Below, in pieces: positions 12,676 through 24,800 of a stretch of 64,000 nucleotides of DNA. The stretch comes from Mytilus galloprovincialis. Lineage: Eukaryota; Mollusca; Bivalvia; Mytilida; Mytilidae. Each line of letters begins with the position of its first letter. Position 1 is the stretch's first letter. Below the pieces are notes generated by a model, which was given only the letters and a program-made list of their open reading frames with translations, searched no databases and was not told the DNA's origin. The translations under genes were made by a program, and so were the position numbers. The stretch covers positions 55,293,121-55,357,120 of the forward strand of contig NC_134846.1 in the NCBI RefSeq assembly GCF_965363235.1. The letters are read 5' to 3'.

Positions 12676-13968
12676 TGTAAGTAAAAATGTTGCTTGAAAA
12701 TTAATCACCTCAAACATATATACTAAATATCATTATTGATAGAATTATGATGGATAATAAATTTTTACAATCCACTGAATTTACTATTGATTTTCTTATG
12801 TTTTGAAACAATTAAAGAAAAGATATAAATTTTATGCATTTTGAAATTCATATAAATAATCTAAAATGTGAACTGAATTAAACTAGACAATCTCAAATCA
12901 ATATTCACTTCATTTTTCTTATGGTTTCTTTATATTTGGCAAAATGTATAAACTAGAACCTGAAATTCTAACAGAACTATTTTATCAACACTTGAGGTCC
13001 CCCTTCCTAAAACAATGTTTTTTTAAAATTAATTGGAGACAGACTTTTAATGTCATGTGATCTCATTTCATTTCCTTGATCTTATAAATGTTAATGTCCC
13101 AAATGAGCAGGTAGTTATGCTGCTATGTGTATATGACCCTTCAAAATTCCTTAAAATTAATTTTAAGACTTATAAAAATTCCCAAAATGTATATTATTAG
13201 TGTCTAAAAGAGATACAAGTTATGCAAATTAAAAAAGGACACTTGGTTTTGTTCTACTATACTGACCTTTATAGCATCTTCTGTCTGTCTGTCTATCCAT
13301 CATTATTTATGTTAACTTAAACATACATACTACTAAAATTGATAGGAATGTTGTAAACAAGTTTTTTATTCTTTGGTTTTTACGAATAGTTTGGTACCAA
13401 TCAGTTTGGATGCCAATGGATACCTAGTTTTCATTAAATGATTTCTTTTGCACAGTATTATAAAAATGGCTGGAAAGTGAAATTGCAGCCTTTGCAAAGT
13501 GTGATTTTTGCTGGTACAAAGTTCCCATTTAATTGCAGCTGAACTTATAATCTGTCTGCATATAGCTAAAAGAACAATTGACTCATTCATTAATTACACA
13601 TAGATTTTTCATTCTAGCCATACTCCTTGGACTACTGTATTTGACACCTCAACTTACATGACATTTGGAATAAGGGAAAAAAGGATAAACCTGGAGGAAG
13701 TTTAACTTGGAAAGAATACTTTGAAATTTGTCACAGTTTAAGTTTATAGATTTCAACATTTCTTCTAGATTACCAGAATGTATCTATATATTTGTACATA
13801 AGAATCTTTATTTATGTTTGTTTCAAGAGGATAAGGTTATATACTTTTATCATATATACATGCAATTTTGAAATAATATAACAAAAATATTGGTCATTTA
13901 AAGTTCTCTAAAAGTGATTGCTGCACTGCAAAAGTTCTGATGTACCAGTAGTAATCTGTGTGATACAT

Positions 13969-13974
13969 TTTATT
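13969..13974 (-). other. Candidate poly(A) signal of FBXL15
   Basis: AATAAA on the minus strand, about 0.2 kb after the FBXL15 stop codon. It is the nearest consensus signal I found, and use is inferred. Confidence 0.4.
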
Positions 13975-14071
13975 GGCTTTTTAAGCCATACAACTGTTCT
14001 ATTTGTTGTTCCATCTGACATGTGCTTGCATTTCAAAATCAAATCATGCTGTTTCTTTTTTTTAACATTTT

Positions 14072-14170
14072 AGTAATATTGTATTTGCACCTAAGTCCAT
14101 ATCTTGGTTCTAATGCATTGTGAAGAATATTCAAATTTCTGGCCTCTTGTGGTAGTCTAACATCAACTTT
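14072..14170 (-). pseudogene. Decayed tandem copy of the FBXL15 C-terminal coding end
   Basis: This 99-bp segment aligns end to end with 14,171-14,269, the tail of the last FBXL15 exon. On the minus strand it still reads LPQEARNLNILHNAL, against PPPEARNLNILHNAL in the gene. It lies after the real stop codon, so it is 3' UTR or flank rather than coding. The last third has diverged and has no matching stop. The length is a multiple of three. I infer an old tandem duplication of the exon tail. Confidence 0.85.
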
Positions 14171-14177
14171 AGTCATA

Positions 14178-17100
14178 CTATATTTGCACATTGAGTCTCT
14201 GTCTTAGTCCTAATGCGTTGTGAAGTATATTCAAATTTCTAGCCTCTGGTGGTGGTCTTACGTCTATCTTGATACCTCTGGTCCGCAATCTAGCCAGGGA
14301 TGCCTCTGTTATATCACGACAATCTCTTACTTGTAAAGCTTCTAAACATTTTGCATATTCTGCTAAAATACTAAAAAAGATCAATTTACAACACTGAGTA
14401 TATTATTATTATCAATGTAGATTCATTCAAATACTTGACCAGCATCTCCTTTTAAGAGAGTTAAATTTATACCAACAAACATGTTAAAGTTGCAAGAAAT
14501 GGTCATTTGGAAACATAAATCTTTGATTACACTGACATCTGATTATAAATGACTTTTTCTCCTTCCCTGATCATCTGTATTTTGGGTTTCAGGCCACTTA
14601 TTTAGAATTGAAACATGGTATGAATACCTTTTAACTTAAGTTTGCTCCAACCTAATGTTACGAAACTTTTATCTAATAGTCATTGCCACAAAACACAGAT
14701 CAAGTTTGAGTTTGGTTGTTGTCGCTATTACCATTATCAAGTTATTCCCCTTTACAAATAGAAAAATTGCTGAATTTTCGTTTCTGTTAAGTTTGCCTCC
14801 ACCAAATGGTATGAAACTTATACACATTAACCACAAAACTCAGATTTTGTTCCAATTTGAATGGCATCACTTTTACCGTTTTGAGTTATGTCCCTTTTTT
14901 TTTAGTGTGCATAAATCTATGATAATTCAAAAACACATAAAAAATCACCAAAATTGGTGACATGAAATTATTCAAACTTTTAAAATGTTAGTTTAAAATT
15001 TTTCTTTAAACCAAGAGTAAGTAATCTGTTTATTCAGAAGTTGTAGAGTTATCTCTCTTGAAATATACAGAATTTGCTATTCAAAGATTTAATACTGTGA
15101 CAAGGCAGATATGCTTATTCACGACAAGAACATGCTTTGAACTAGACTGTCATTCTAAGCTGGATTTTTAATTTTTTTTATCTTAACCACTGATTAGAGA
15201 CTACTGATTAGAGACTATTTATAACCACTTACTATAGCTAATGGATTTCTGAACTTTAAATGTATTGATTCTCTTCAGTTGGAGAAAGTTAAAAGAACTG
15301 TGGTACATTGTATATAGATATAAAAAGATGTGGTATGAGTGCCATAGACAACTCTCCATCCAAGTCACATGTTTTGTTGATTGTACCGGTATATGTTCAA
15401 GAAAAACACACAATATTGTTTTAATTTTGCTCATTGTTAAAGGCTGTATTGTTACCTATAGATTAAGATTCTACCTCTGTTGGTCTCTGATGGAAATTTA
15501 TCTCATAGGCAATCATATCACACCATTTATTTTTATATAAGATATGTTGTGTTTGCATCTTATTAAATGTATTTAAAAAGGTGTTGAATACATGTTATTC
15601 AAAGTTAGATTTTAAAACATATTGTTTTATTAAAATACATGTATTTAGAGACTTTATGAACTACATGTTTTAACCTAAAGTCTCCATTAAAAAACTGACT
15701 TTACAGAGTTATCTCCCTGGAAATACTTACATGATAGAAGAATTAGTTATCCTCCAACAGCCCTGGACATTCAGATGCTGTAATGATAATGCTGTTTTTG
15801 CCAATACATTTAAAGAGAAGTCTGTCACCCCATAAATCTTTGCTATAGATAAAAATTTCAAGCTAAAATGGAGAAATTATATATATAAATCAACAAGACA
15901 ACTTAAATTAAATTTAGTTTTTTAGAAATTTGATTTGCATTTGAGATTTGTATTTTTCAAATGTGATATTGTTTATTCAAAATATTTTGTAGAGGTAATT
16001 TCAAATGTCTGATGTGATGTGCTTTTTTTGAATGAAATAAAATAGCCATGCAAAAATATATGCTTATTTGTATAAATCAGGAAGCAATCAAAACATCTCA
16101 TTGTAATCATTACAAAAAAATATTCCCCCCCACCCCCCAGTAGGATGCTATCTGTTCCATTGTTTTAGGCATGTCAGGAGAACACTAAATACATTTAAAA
16201 CCAGTTAATAGTTTTTTTTTACTTGAATGCATTATCATGCCTCTCTTTTTTAAATGACTGAAGAGATACAATAAACAGGTATGAAGATGAAGTAACTGGT
16301 GCTTTATGTATGCTCTTAGTTGCTGGAGAATTATCTTATTTGCTGCTAATGAAATGTATTGTCTTTCTATTTTTCGAAATTATGAATGTCAACAAAAAAC
16401 ATATATGTCTATACTTTTTTTAAAACTTAACTTACTTTTTACAGACTTGTGCAATTAACGTAACTGTATCATCATTTAGTAGCCAACATCCTGTTAAATC
16501 CAGCTGTTTTAGATTAGGACAATTCATTAGCACCACTGTGATTCCAGCTTCACTAACCCAGTGACATTCTCGTAGAGATAATGATGTCAGCTGAGAACAT
16601 TTGATAGATATTGTATGTAAACAAGCATTACTAATTGAAGAACAATGTGTTAAGTCTATTTTTTGTAGTTTAGAATTATGTTCTAATACAGGTAATAACA
16701 ATCCATCTGATAACCAATTCTGAGCATTCCTGAGTACTAGAGACGTAAATGATGTGTTATCCTCTGTCAATATCACAAAAGCTTTTGCCGTAATCTGTCC
16801 AACAACCCTACATATATTGCACTTCTTACAGCTTCGGAAGTATGCACCAACTAATTCCTTACAGTCTTTTGAGACAATTCGTAGTTTAAATTGTGTGGAT
16901 ATAGGCAAACATGGCATAATATATCTAAAGATGATATCTTCCCATGGTAGATCAAATAAACCAATAACTTCAATGCTGAAAATAAATGTTCTCCTCTACA
17001 TGTTTATGTATATATAATCATATTATGTGTGCATTGTACAGTAGTTGTACTACCTGTATTATTTAATAGGCTGATGCTTGTACTGTGCAAATTATATTAA

Positions 17101-17437
17101 AGTATATTTTTCAAATGAAATTAAATTAAAAAGTTTTTTTTTCATGGCAATTCTTAGCTTGTTCAGCAATGGTAACATTTGTAGTCTTAAATCTTCATCT
17201 ATTTTTAGACAAGGCACGCATGTTGGTTGATCAGCCTGAACTGTCATGACTATAATCAGAAACTTTGTAGTTGAAATCCTACAGATGAAGCAGACAATCT
17301 TTGGCATAAAAATGAGGTCAATAATGCATTTTATGACCTAAATTCAATTGATTACATGTATGAGAATCTATATATTACCTGTCATCTTGATCCTTATCTA
17401 AATCTTCAGCTGTACCTTCAGTAATTTCCTTTGACAT
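14178..17437 (-). CDS. FBXL15: F-box/LRR-repeat protein 15
   Basis: Four coding exons on the minus strand: 17,437-17,379; 16,975-16,436; 15,862-15,731; 14,370-14,178 (stop at 14,178-14,180). All introns are GT-AG and phases join cleanly, giving 307 residues against about 300 in human FBXL15. Residues about 26-66 form the F-box (LFDLPWEDIIFRYIMP). The rest is about six cysteine-type leucine-rich repeats (for example LKQLDLTGCWLLNDDTV). The C-terminus RLRTRGIKIDVRPP matches the human RLRKRGVDIDVEPP. In vertebrates FBXL15 is the substrate receptor of an SCF ubiquitin ligase acting on SMURF1/2 in BMP signalling; that role here is by homology. The ATG at 17,437 follows a good splice acceptor by 2 bases, so a non-coding first exon probably lies upstream toward GGPS1. 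A degenerate copy of its last 99 bp lies just downstream. Confidence 0.93.
14640..14960. repeat. Two related ~140-bp direct repeats in FBXL15 intron 3
   Basis: Two diverged tandem units share TTAAGTTTG.CTCCA.C, ATG.TA.GAAACTT.TA and CACAAAACNCAGAT. A related unit occurs at 35,430-35,560. This is an old dispersed element fragment of unknown class. Confidence 0.55.
15300..15540. repeat. Decayed dispersed repeat in inverted halves
   Basis: 15,315-15,360 is the minus-strand form (AAAAAGATGTGGTATGAGTG) and 15,425-15,535 the plus-strand form (GGCAATCATATCACACCATT) of the repeat at 12,472. The two halves face each other within FBXL15 intron 3. Confidence 0.6.
17092..17307 (-). other. Open stretch of unknown origin in FBXL15 intron 1
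   Basis: Part of this minus-strand open stretch looks protein-like (TVQADQPTCVPCLKIDEDLR) and is less AT-rich than the surrounding intron. It has no convincing splice sites linking it to FBXL15, and FBXL15 homology is complete without it. It may be a mobile-element fragment. I do not recognise it. Confidence 0.3.
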
Positions 17438-17441
17438 ATCT

Positions 17442-18836
17442 GTAATTGATATTGAGAATAGTAAAAGGTGGACTTTCTAAATTTTTTTTCATTTTTTTTT
17501 TTTCAGTAACACAAGTGTACACTTACAATATATTGTTTTCTTCTTTTTTTGTAATACATAGGATAAAATGGAATTTGTCTAGTCTATAGTTGGTTGGTTT
17601 ATTCAACAAATATCTAATGATAGTCAACCAAATCAACGCCACTTGTAATCACTTAATCATGTTAATTCAATCAAATACATGAGTGATAAAATTTAAATAA
17701 AACTAACAACAATGAACAACAAGCTTTTTATTTAAAGTTTTAATAATCATAAACTGTTAATATTCATGATAGTTGTTTTTTTTTCAGGAAATATGAAGAA
17801 GAAATGTACATAATTCCTTTTCATCACCATTGACCACAGTCTTGTCTGTGTTCTATTTTTTTAATTGAATTATGATATCAAGAGAACAACCTACCCTGCC
17901 TTTTATAGCAAGGATGTTATTCAATTTGATACGTCAATCAACATTTCTCAATTTGAGAACTTTATAAAATTCATGAAAAAAACAATTACCAAAGCAAATT
18001 CCCTGTTGGTGACAATCAGCGCATTCTCATATGTATATATTTTTTCATTCCTTATAATAATTTTTAATTGGGGACAAATCGACTTTAAATACAGTGACAT
18101 TTGCATAAAAATATTAATATGTATACAATTATGGCTTTGTAAATGCATGTTATATATAATTTCTCCAGTTCTAGGATTATTAAAACTTTAGTCCTTTCAA
18201 AACCTGACAGCTGGTTAGATATATACAGAATTATATATCTGACAAAAGCATACATACTACAGAAATGTAAGCAGCATGATTTTCTGATGAAAAGATAAAA
18301 TCATCTAATTGCCAATAGACAAATAAGAGCACCTGTCAAATACAAGTTTTATAAAGTGTTGATTTCATCTATTTATTAAAACTGATATATATTTTTCAAA
18401 TATAAATTTTGAACTCACATGGAATTCATTTTTAACAAATTAATGATAAACTTCACTTTAAATGTTTGCTTTTTGTGTGCTTTGAAATAAGTAAGTAAAG
18501 TAGAATCAAATATAATTATTTATCAACACTTTAAGATATAATTTAACAATATCCGGAAACTTGCTGGAAACGACCACGAAACTTTTAATTTGTTAGTCAT
18601 ACCTATATTTGGGAGAAGCACGTATTTAAATTGAAAAAAAGACATTCAGTATCTTATTGATAACTTACATGCCATCATATTTGGTACACATTCTTATCTA
18701 AAAGGTTTTGAATATACATTAGTAGATTGAAAATCAGCCGGAGTACACCAGCGCTAATAGTAATATACGGATATATCTGGAAACTTTTGTATAACTAAAG
18801 TGCTTAATACAAATTTTGTCATATTTCTCGAAAAAT
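17442..18836. promoter_or_regulatory. Shared head-to-head promoter interval of FBXL15 and GGPS1
   Basis: The two genes diverge from this 1.4-kb interval. A minus-strand donor-like GGTATGACT near 18,605 could end a non-coding FBXL15 first exon, which would place its start within a few hundred bases of the GGPS1 start. I see no clear TATA box or CpG-rich core. Confidence 0.45.
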
Positions 18837-21800
18837 ATGTCATCAGAAACATCAAAAGAACAGAATAATGATGATTTAACAGAACAGGTAATATATCGGT
18901 ATTCGGTAAAATCTACTTCAATATATATATATATATAATTTTCGAATCCCTGATATCTCGGCCTATAGCAAAATCGGACTATAACAAACTTAGCCTATAA
19001 CATAATAGGCATCCCAAAATCGGACTATAACAAACTCGGACTATACCAAACTCGGACTACTAGAAGAATATAAGACATATATAAGTATAATGTTGGTCGT
19101 TGTTGCTATTGGGAATTAATTATAATTAATTTGAAATTAATTTTTACCTACAATTAATTAAATAATTTATTTTAAACATTTTTCAGGGGATAAAAAAAAA
19201 TATGTTAACATGATAGATATCTATATATAAAAAAAAGTACAAAAAACTTCTTTTTGATACGAAAATTCACCACTGATTTGTCTTTTCAGTATAATTATTT
19301 GTCATTGTTTGTAATAATGTCCCTCTCTGAAAATAATTTTTTATTATATGCATATCTTAATTGATTATGACATTATGTCACGTGTATCGTTGACACCTTT
19401 TTAATCACCATAAGTTAAACAAACAACTTACTGATGACACAGGTGTAATGATCTTGATAATGATCAATATCAAGCCATTATTCAAATAACCATGAACATA
19501 ATCAAATTTCAATAAAACAGCTATTTCACAGGTTCATGTATTGCATTTCTTAAACACAAATAATCATTAATTGATTAAATTTCTTCACATTTTCATTTGA
19601 ATTTTAGCCTTAAAACTAACTCTTATCTAAAAAAAATCCAGCACCTTAGAATGGAACATCCAGTGGGTGACTTAGCATGTTGTCTTTCGGGAGAGAGGAG
19701 AAAAAAAAATCCTTGGATGCGGTCAATGATTCCTTAAACAAGAATATATCACCCATATTGAACAATGATTATTGATGTCAGTTTCTAATTCTTATACCAC
19801 AAAAATAATAACTGAAACAATACATATTTATTTAACAATTATCTTATATTGAATGCTAAACAAGCATTTGGGTTTACGATTGCATTTCTTGTTTTAAAGA
19901 AAGCAACTTGTTTAAACATATCAAATCAACTCATATAACAAATATTTAATACATTTCTATATATTGTTTTTTTTTTAAATATTTGTTATAATCTCATAAA
20001 TTCGTATATAATTTTAATATAATTTTATTATATAAAGTGTTGTTTTTTTTTGTTAAAGTATATAATTTTAATATATAAAGTTGTTTTTTTGTTAAAGTAA
20101 AAAAAAACAATCTACTAACCGAGTTTGTTCAATATATTTCTGCATATAAATAATGGTAGGCCGAGTTTGTTACAGTCCGAGTTTGTTATAGTCCGATTCT
20201 GTTATAGGCCGATTTTGTTTTAGTCCGAGTTATCCAGCAGTGTAATTTTCAGGTCTACCTGAGACTGTTATAGTAGTCTCAGGGTCTACCAACTAGTCCC
20301 ACTTAAACAGTTAATGAAAACTTATCTACACTGTCGCAGAATACCACCAAAAAAAAAAGAAATTTATTAAACCATTACTTTTATTATTAAATGAATCTGA
20401 TGTTTAACATGTTTAACATTCATGACATTCTTAGAATATAATTGCAAATACATTTTTGTATCATTATTGGAGAATAACTTTATACTTGTAAGCCTGTTAA
20501 TTCAATCATAATCATACAATTGCAGGATTTCAATTAACAGCAATTTGGTTTATAGCACTTCACTAAGGTTTTCATGGGTATTGAAGTGGGGCAGGGACAT
20601 ACATGACATATATATATATATAACATAAGTGGGTCGAGTTTGCACTAATAAAATCATCGTGGTTTATCTATTTGTCAAGAGTGGGGCGAGTTGGTAAACA
20701 ACAGTGGGGCGATTTGCCAGTGGGGCGATTTGTCATGGATTCCTTCCTCCACCATAATAACAGACTTCCCGGTACCGTGTCCTTCACACTCCCTTGGGCG
20801 GTTTTGGGTGGGGGTTGTCTGTTCCTGCCGAGAAGCCCAGTGGTTCTCTCCGAGTACTTCGGCTTCCTCCAGCATAATAACAGACTTCCCTGTGTCCTAC
20901 ACGCTCCCTTGGGCGGTGTTTGTTGGGGATTGTTCTGGTAGTGGAATAATATTCTAAAGGACACATCTCCATTCATCCTTAGGGAGTGTACATGGATCTG
21001 CTGTACCCTTGCAGTCAATCAAGGGGTGGGTCTCAACTGGCAGAATCTCAAAGTACATAGTACATAATAGTATTACAATTTATTCAGGTCTCGCATTCAA
21101 TTGCTCAGAAAGTCCTTGGATTGCTATAACGTATTTCTGGAATCAAGTCTTATACTGGAAAAGATTGTTAAGTATGAAAATGGGAAACGATGTCTGATAG
21201 GACACAGGAAATTACAGCGCTATTATGGCAACAAGAATTAAGGTTCATGTACATGTGGACCCATTGGCTAAAATGGCTGCATTTTCACCTCAAAATTTAC
21301 TCTGAGTACAGACAAACCTGTACATCTGAAAACATTTTAAGGCATAGCATGCCCCACCCAACACCGCCCAAGGGAGCGTGTACAGATGCACAGGTTTGTC
21401 TGTTCTCAGAGAAAATTTTGAATTGAAAATACGGCTGTATTAACCAAAGGGTCCACATGAACCTTAAGCAGGATACAGGATTCTCACGAAACAATAACTT
21501 GAATAACAGGATCCGGGATAACATAATCTTGATTCCCTTACATTGCCTTACCATGGAGGAAGGGTGACCATCTTCAATGATATAAGTTTTTAATTTCCCA
21601 AATAATTTGTACAGTATGAAATCAAACTTTTTCAATTGTTTGCTCAACATGTGTTGGCAGTGACAATGTCTACATTTTTGTTATGTGATGATCGATGGTA
21701 ATCACATGACAGATTCGACTAAAAAACATATCCCTAAACTGCTGTATTGTCAGTTTTGACACAGGGATTGGATACATGCTATATCATTTAAAATCTGTGC

Positions 21801-24800
21801 CTTGTTGAAGAATTTGTTGTTGATAAAATAGTGTAGTTTTGTATGAAATCCAGGTACTTCAGATTTGTATTAATCTGTAGCAGAAGTCATGAATGTGATT
21901 ATCGACATTAAACTAATCATTGTCATGTATTATGAATAAAAGACAGATGAAAGATATCAACATGATCCAAGCGGAATTCAAACTCATAAGTTGAAAATTA
22001 ACTGACCATGCCGTGATAAAAAAAGAAAAAGGCTAACAACAGTTCACAAAAAAACAACATAGAAAACTAAAGACAGCAATTTAAAAAGACCCAACCAAAA
22101 ACGTGGAGTGATCTATGTGCTCAGTAAATTGTTGGTGCATGCAAATTGGAGTGTACTTTTTAATCATTACTTAGATCTATGTTTTTATTCAAATTATTTA
22201 TGCCTAGGTGAACCTTGTACAAAGACCTTTTTTTCTTTACAGATGCTACGAGAACCATATAAGTATATATGTCAGATTCCTGGAAAACAAGTTCGTACTA
22301 AACTTGCAGCTGTAAGTAGATTTACTACATGTACATCAATGCATTTTATATTTGTAAAGTGATTTTTTGCAAACAAGTTATCCAATAAAAATGTAAGAAA
22401 TAAACATTGAGTAGAAATAAAACATCAGAAAGACAAACAACACTGAAAAACACAAAAAAAGGGAAAGACAACAATTTAAAAAAACAAGTAGAAACTTGAT
22501 GATTGAGCAATTTAACTGGCAAGTTGAGAACAGTTATATGTTGTTTCACCCTACTTCTTTTCAGCTCACCTGCCTAAAAGAACCAACATGGCCAATATGA
22601 CCTATTGTCAATGTTTTTATTTTATGCCCCATTTATGGGCATTATGTTTTCTGGTCTGTGCGTCCATTCGTCCGTCCGTTCGTTCTTCTGTCTGTTCGTT
22701 CATTCATCTGTCCCTCTTCAGGTTAAAGTTTTTGGTCGAGGTAGTTTTTTGATAAAGTTGAAGTCCAATCAACTTGAAACTTAGTTAACATGTTCCCTAT
22801 GATATGATCTTTCCAATTTTAATGGCAAATTAGAGATTTTACCCCATTTTCACTGTCCACTGAACATTAGAAAATGATAGTGCGGATGGGGCATTCGTGT
22901 ACTTGGGACACATTCTTGTTTTTATGCCCCACCTACGATAGTAGAGGGGCATTATGTTTTCTGGTCTGTGCGTCCGTTCGTTCGTTCGTTCGTCCGTCCG
23001 TCCGTCTGTTCGTTCGTTCGTTCGTCTGTTCGTTCGTCCGTCTGTCCCGCTTCAGGTTAAAGTTTTTGGTCAAGGTAGTTTTTGATGAAGTTGAAGTCCA
23101 ATCAACTTGAAACTTAGTATACATGTGCCCTATGATATGATCTTTCTAATTTAAATGCCAAATTAGAGTTTTGACCCCAATTTTACGGTTCACTGAACAT
23201 AGAAAATGATAGTGCAAATTTCAGGTTAAAGTTTTTGGCTTCAGGTTAAAATTTTTGGTCAAGGTAGTTTTTGATGAAGTTGAAGTCCAATCAACTTGAA
23301 ACTTAGTATACATGTGCCCTATGATATGATCTTTCTAATTTAAATGCCAAATTAGAGTTTTGACCCCAATTTTACGGTTCACTGAACATAGAAAATGATA
23401 GTGCAAATTTCAGGTTAAAGTTTTTGGTCAAGGTAGTTTTTGATAAAGTAGAAGTCCAATCAACTTGAAACTTAGTATACATGTTCCCTTTGATAAGATC
23501 ATTCTAATTTTAATGCCAAATTAGAGAATTTATTCCAATTTCACAGTCCTTTAAACATAGAAAATGATAGTGTGAGTGGGGCATCCGTGTACTGTGGACA
23601 CATTCTTGTTTAAATAAAAAATAAAACTGTGTACTGTTCAGTTTTCAGTTTTCCAAACAGACATAAAGCTTTTTTTTAAGGTTATTTTGTAGTTTTTAGT
23701 TTCAGCTTAATACATGTATCTGTATATGGTTGACCTTGGCATACATTTGACCATAAGGGTTTGTCTTCAGGACTCACTGTTGCATTTAAAAGAAAATACA
23801 ACTGCATACTTCAACACAAGGAATACAAGCATCAATGGTTGCCCAAAATTGTGAGATTTCATTGTGTAAAGTTATTTGTACCAAATTTTCCATATAGATA
23901 GAATTAAAAAAACAAACTTTGGCACTATGAAGTTGTTGGGCAGACTACATGTATTTGTAATCTTGTAATCTTTTTCAGATTTTTTTTTTTTCATTTATTA
24001 ATCTTCCTTCTTTATTGAATCTTAAAGCAAGGGTAACAATGGATATAAAATTCATATATTTTTTGTTTTGTTTACCTACTGGTTCTCAGATATGATCTCT
24101 ATGTTTCATTTCATAGAGACACAAATTGGAAATTTTAGCAGTATAAATAAATACCAAATTTTCTTAAATGCCAAATTGAAATGTGAAGGGAGGGGTAGTA
24201 CAGAAACATGTAAAAGCAGAACAGTTTTAGTCATAAAAGAATTTCATATGGGAAATTGCATTGTCTATATTTACAAATGTGCAACCTCTAGTGAGAAGAG
24301 TTCACAGTTGTACTTTTGTTTTAGGCAATTGAAACATTACTCATGGTTTCATTGGACAGAATGAGCAAGGAGTTTGAACTTTCACATAATGAACAGATCA
24401 GTGCCTAATTTATTCATTACATGTATTCAAATTTGTTAGTTAAACAAAATGAGAGACAATATCTTTTATTTTAGCTGATATATTAATTTAGACTGTAACC
24501 TACAATGTAGTGTAAATCTATCACATTGCATTTTTTTCAGTTTAAATGTTCATGTTGTTTGTGTCAAGTTACTTTTTCTTTGGCAAAGTTTTTCAAGAAT
24601 TTCTATTGTGGTTACATATGCATGCATTTGATAAGTATTTTTTGTTATTATTTTAATAACACCTTTTTTGCAGGCATTTAACTGTTGGTTGAATATACCA
24701 CAAGACAAATTGCTGATAGTTGGAGAAGTTACACAGATGTTACATAATGCTAGTTTATTGTAAGTACATTCTTGATAATAAAAAAAATTGTCATTCAATG

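Larger units (their letters stand above)
11413..14071. other. Gene-free AT-rich stretch
   Basis: Apart from the dispersed repeat at 12,472-12,675 and the candidate poly(A) signal at 13,969, I see no gene, RNA gene or ordered repeat here. It is intergenic sequence between the satellite and FBXL15. Confidence 0.6.

Noticed and set aside
16754-17017. Plus-strand open frame at 16,754-17,017
   Set aside because: It is a shadow of FBXL15 exon 2 on the opposite strand.
20668-21018. A coding gene in the GC-richer block at 20.7-21.0 kb
   Set aside because: All three plus frames and all three minus frames are partly open because of an internal duplication. No frame resembles a protein and no splice sites fit.
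22874-23124. Arginine/serine-rich frames over the CGTT/CGTC run
   Set aside because: They are simple-sequence translation inside a dispersed element.
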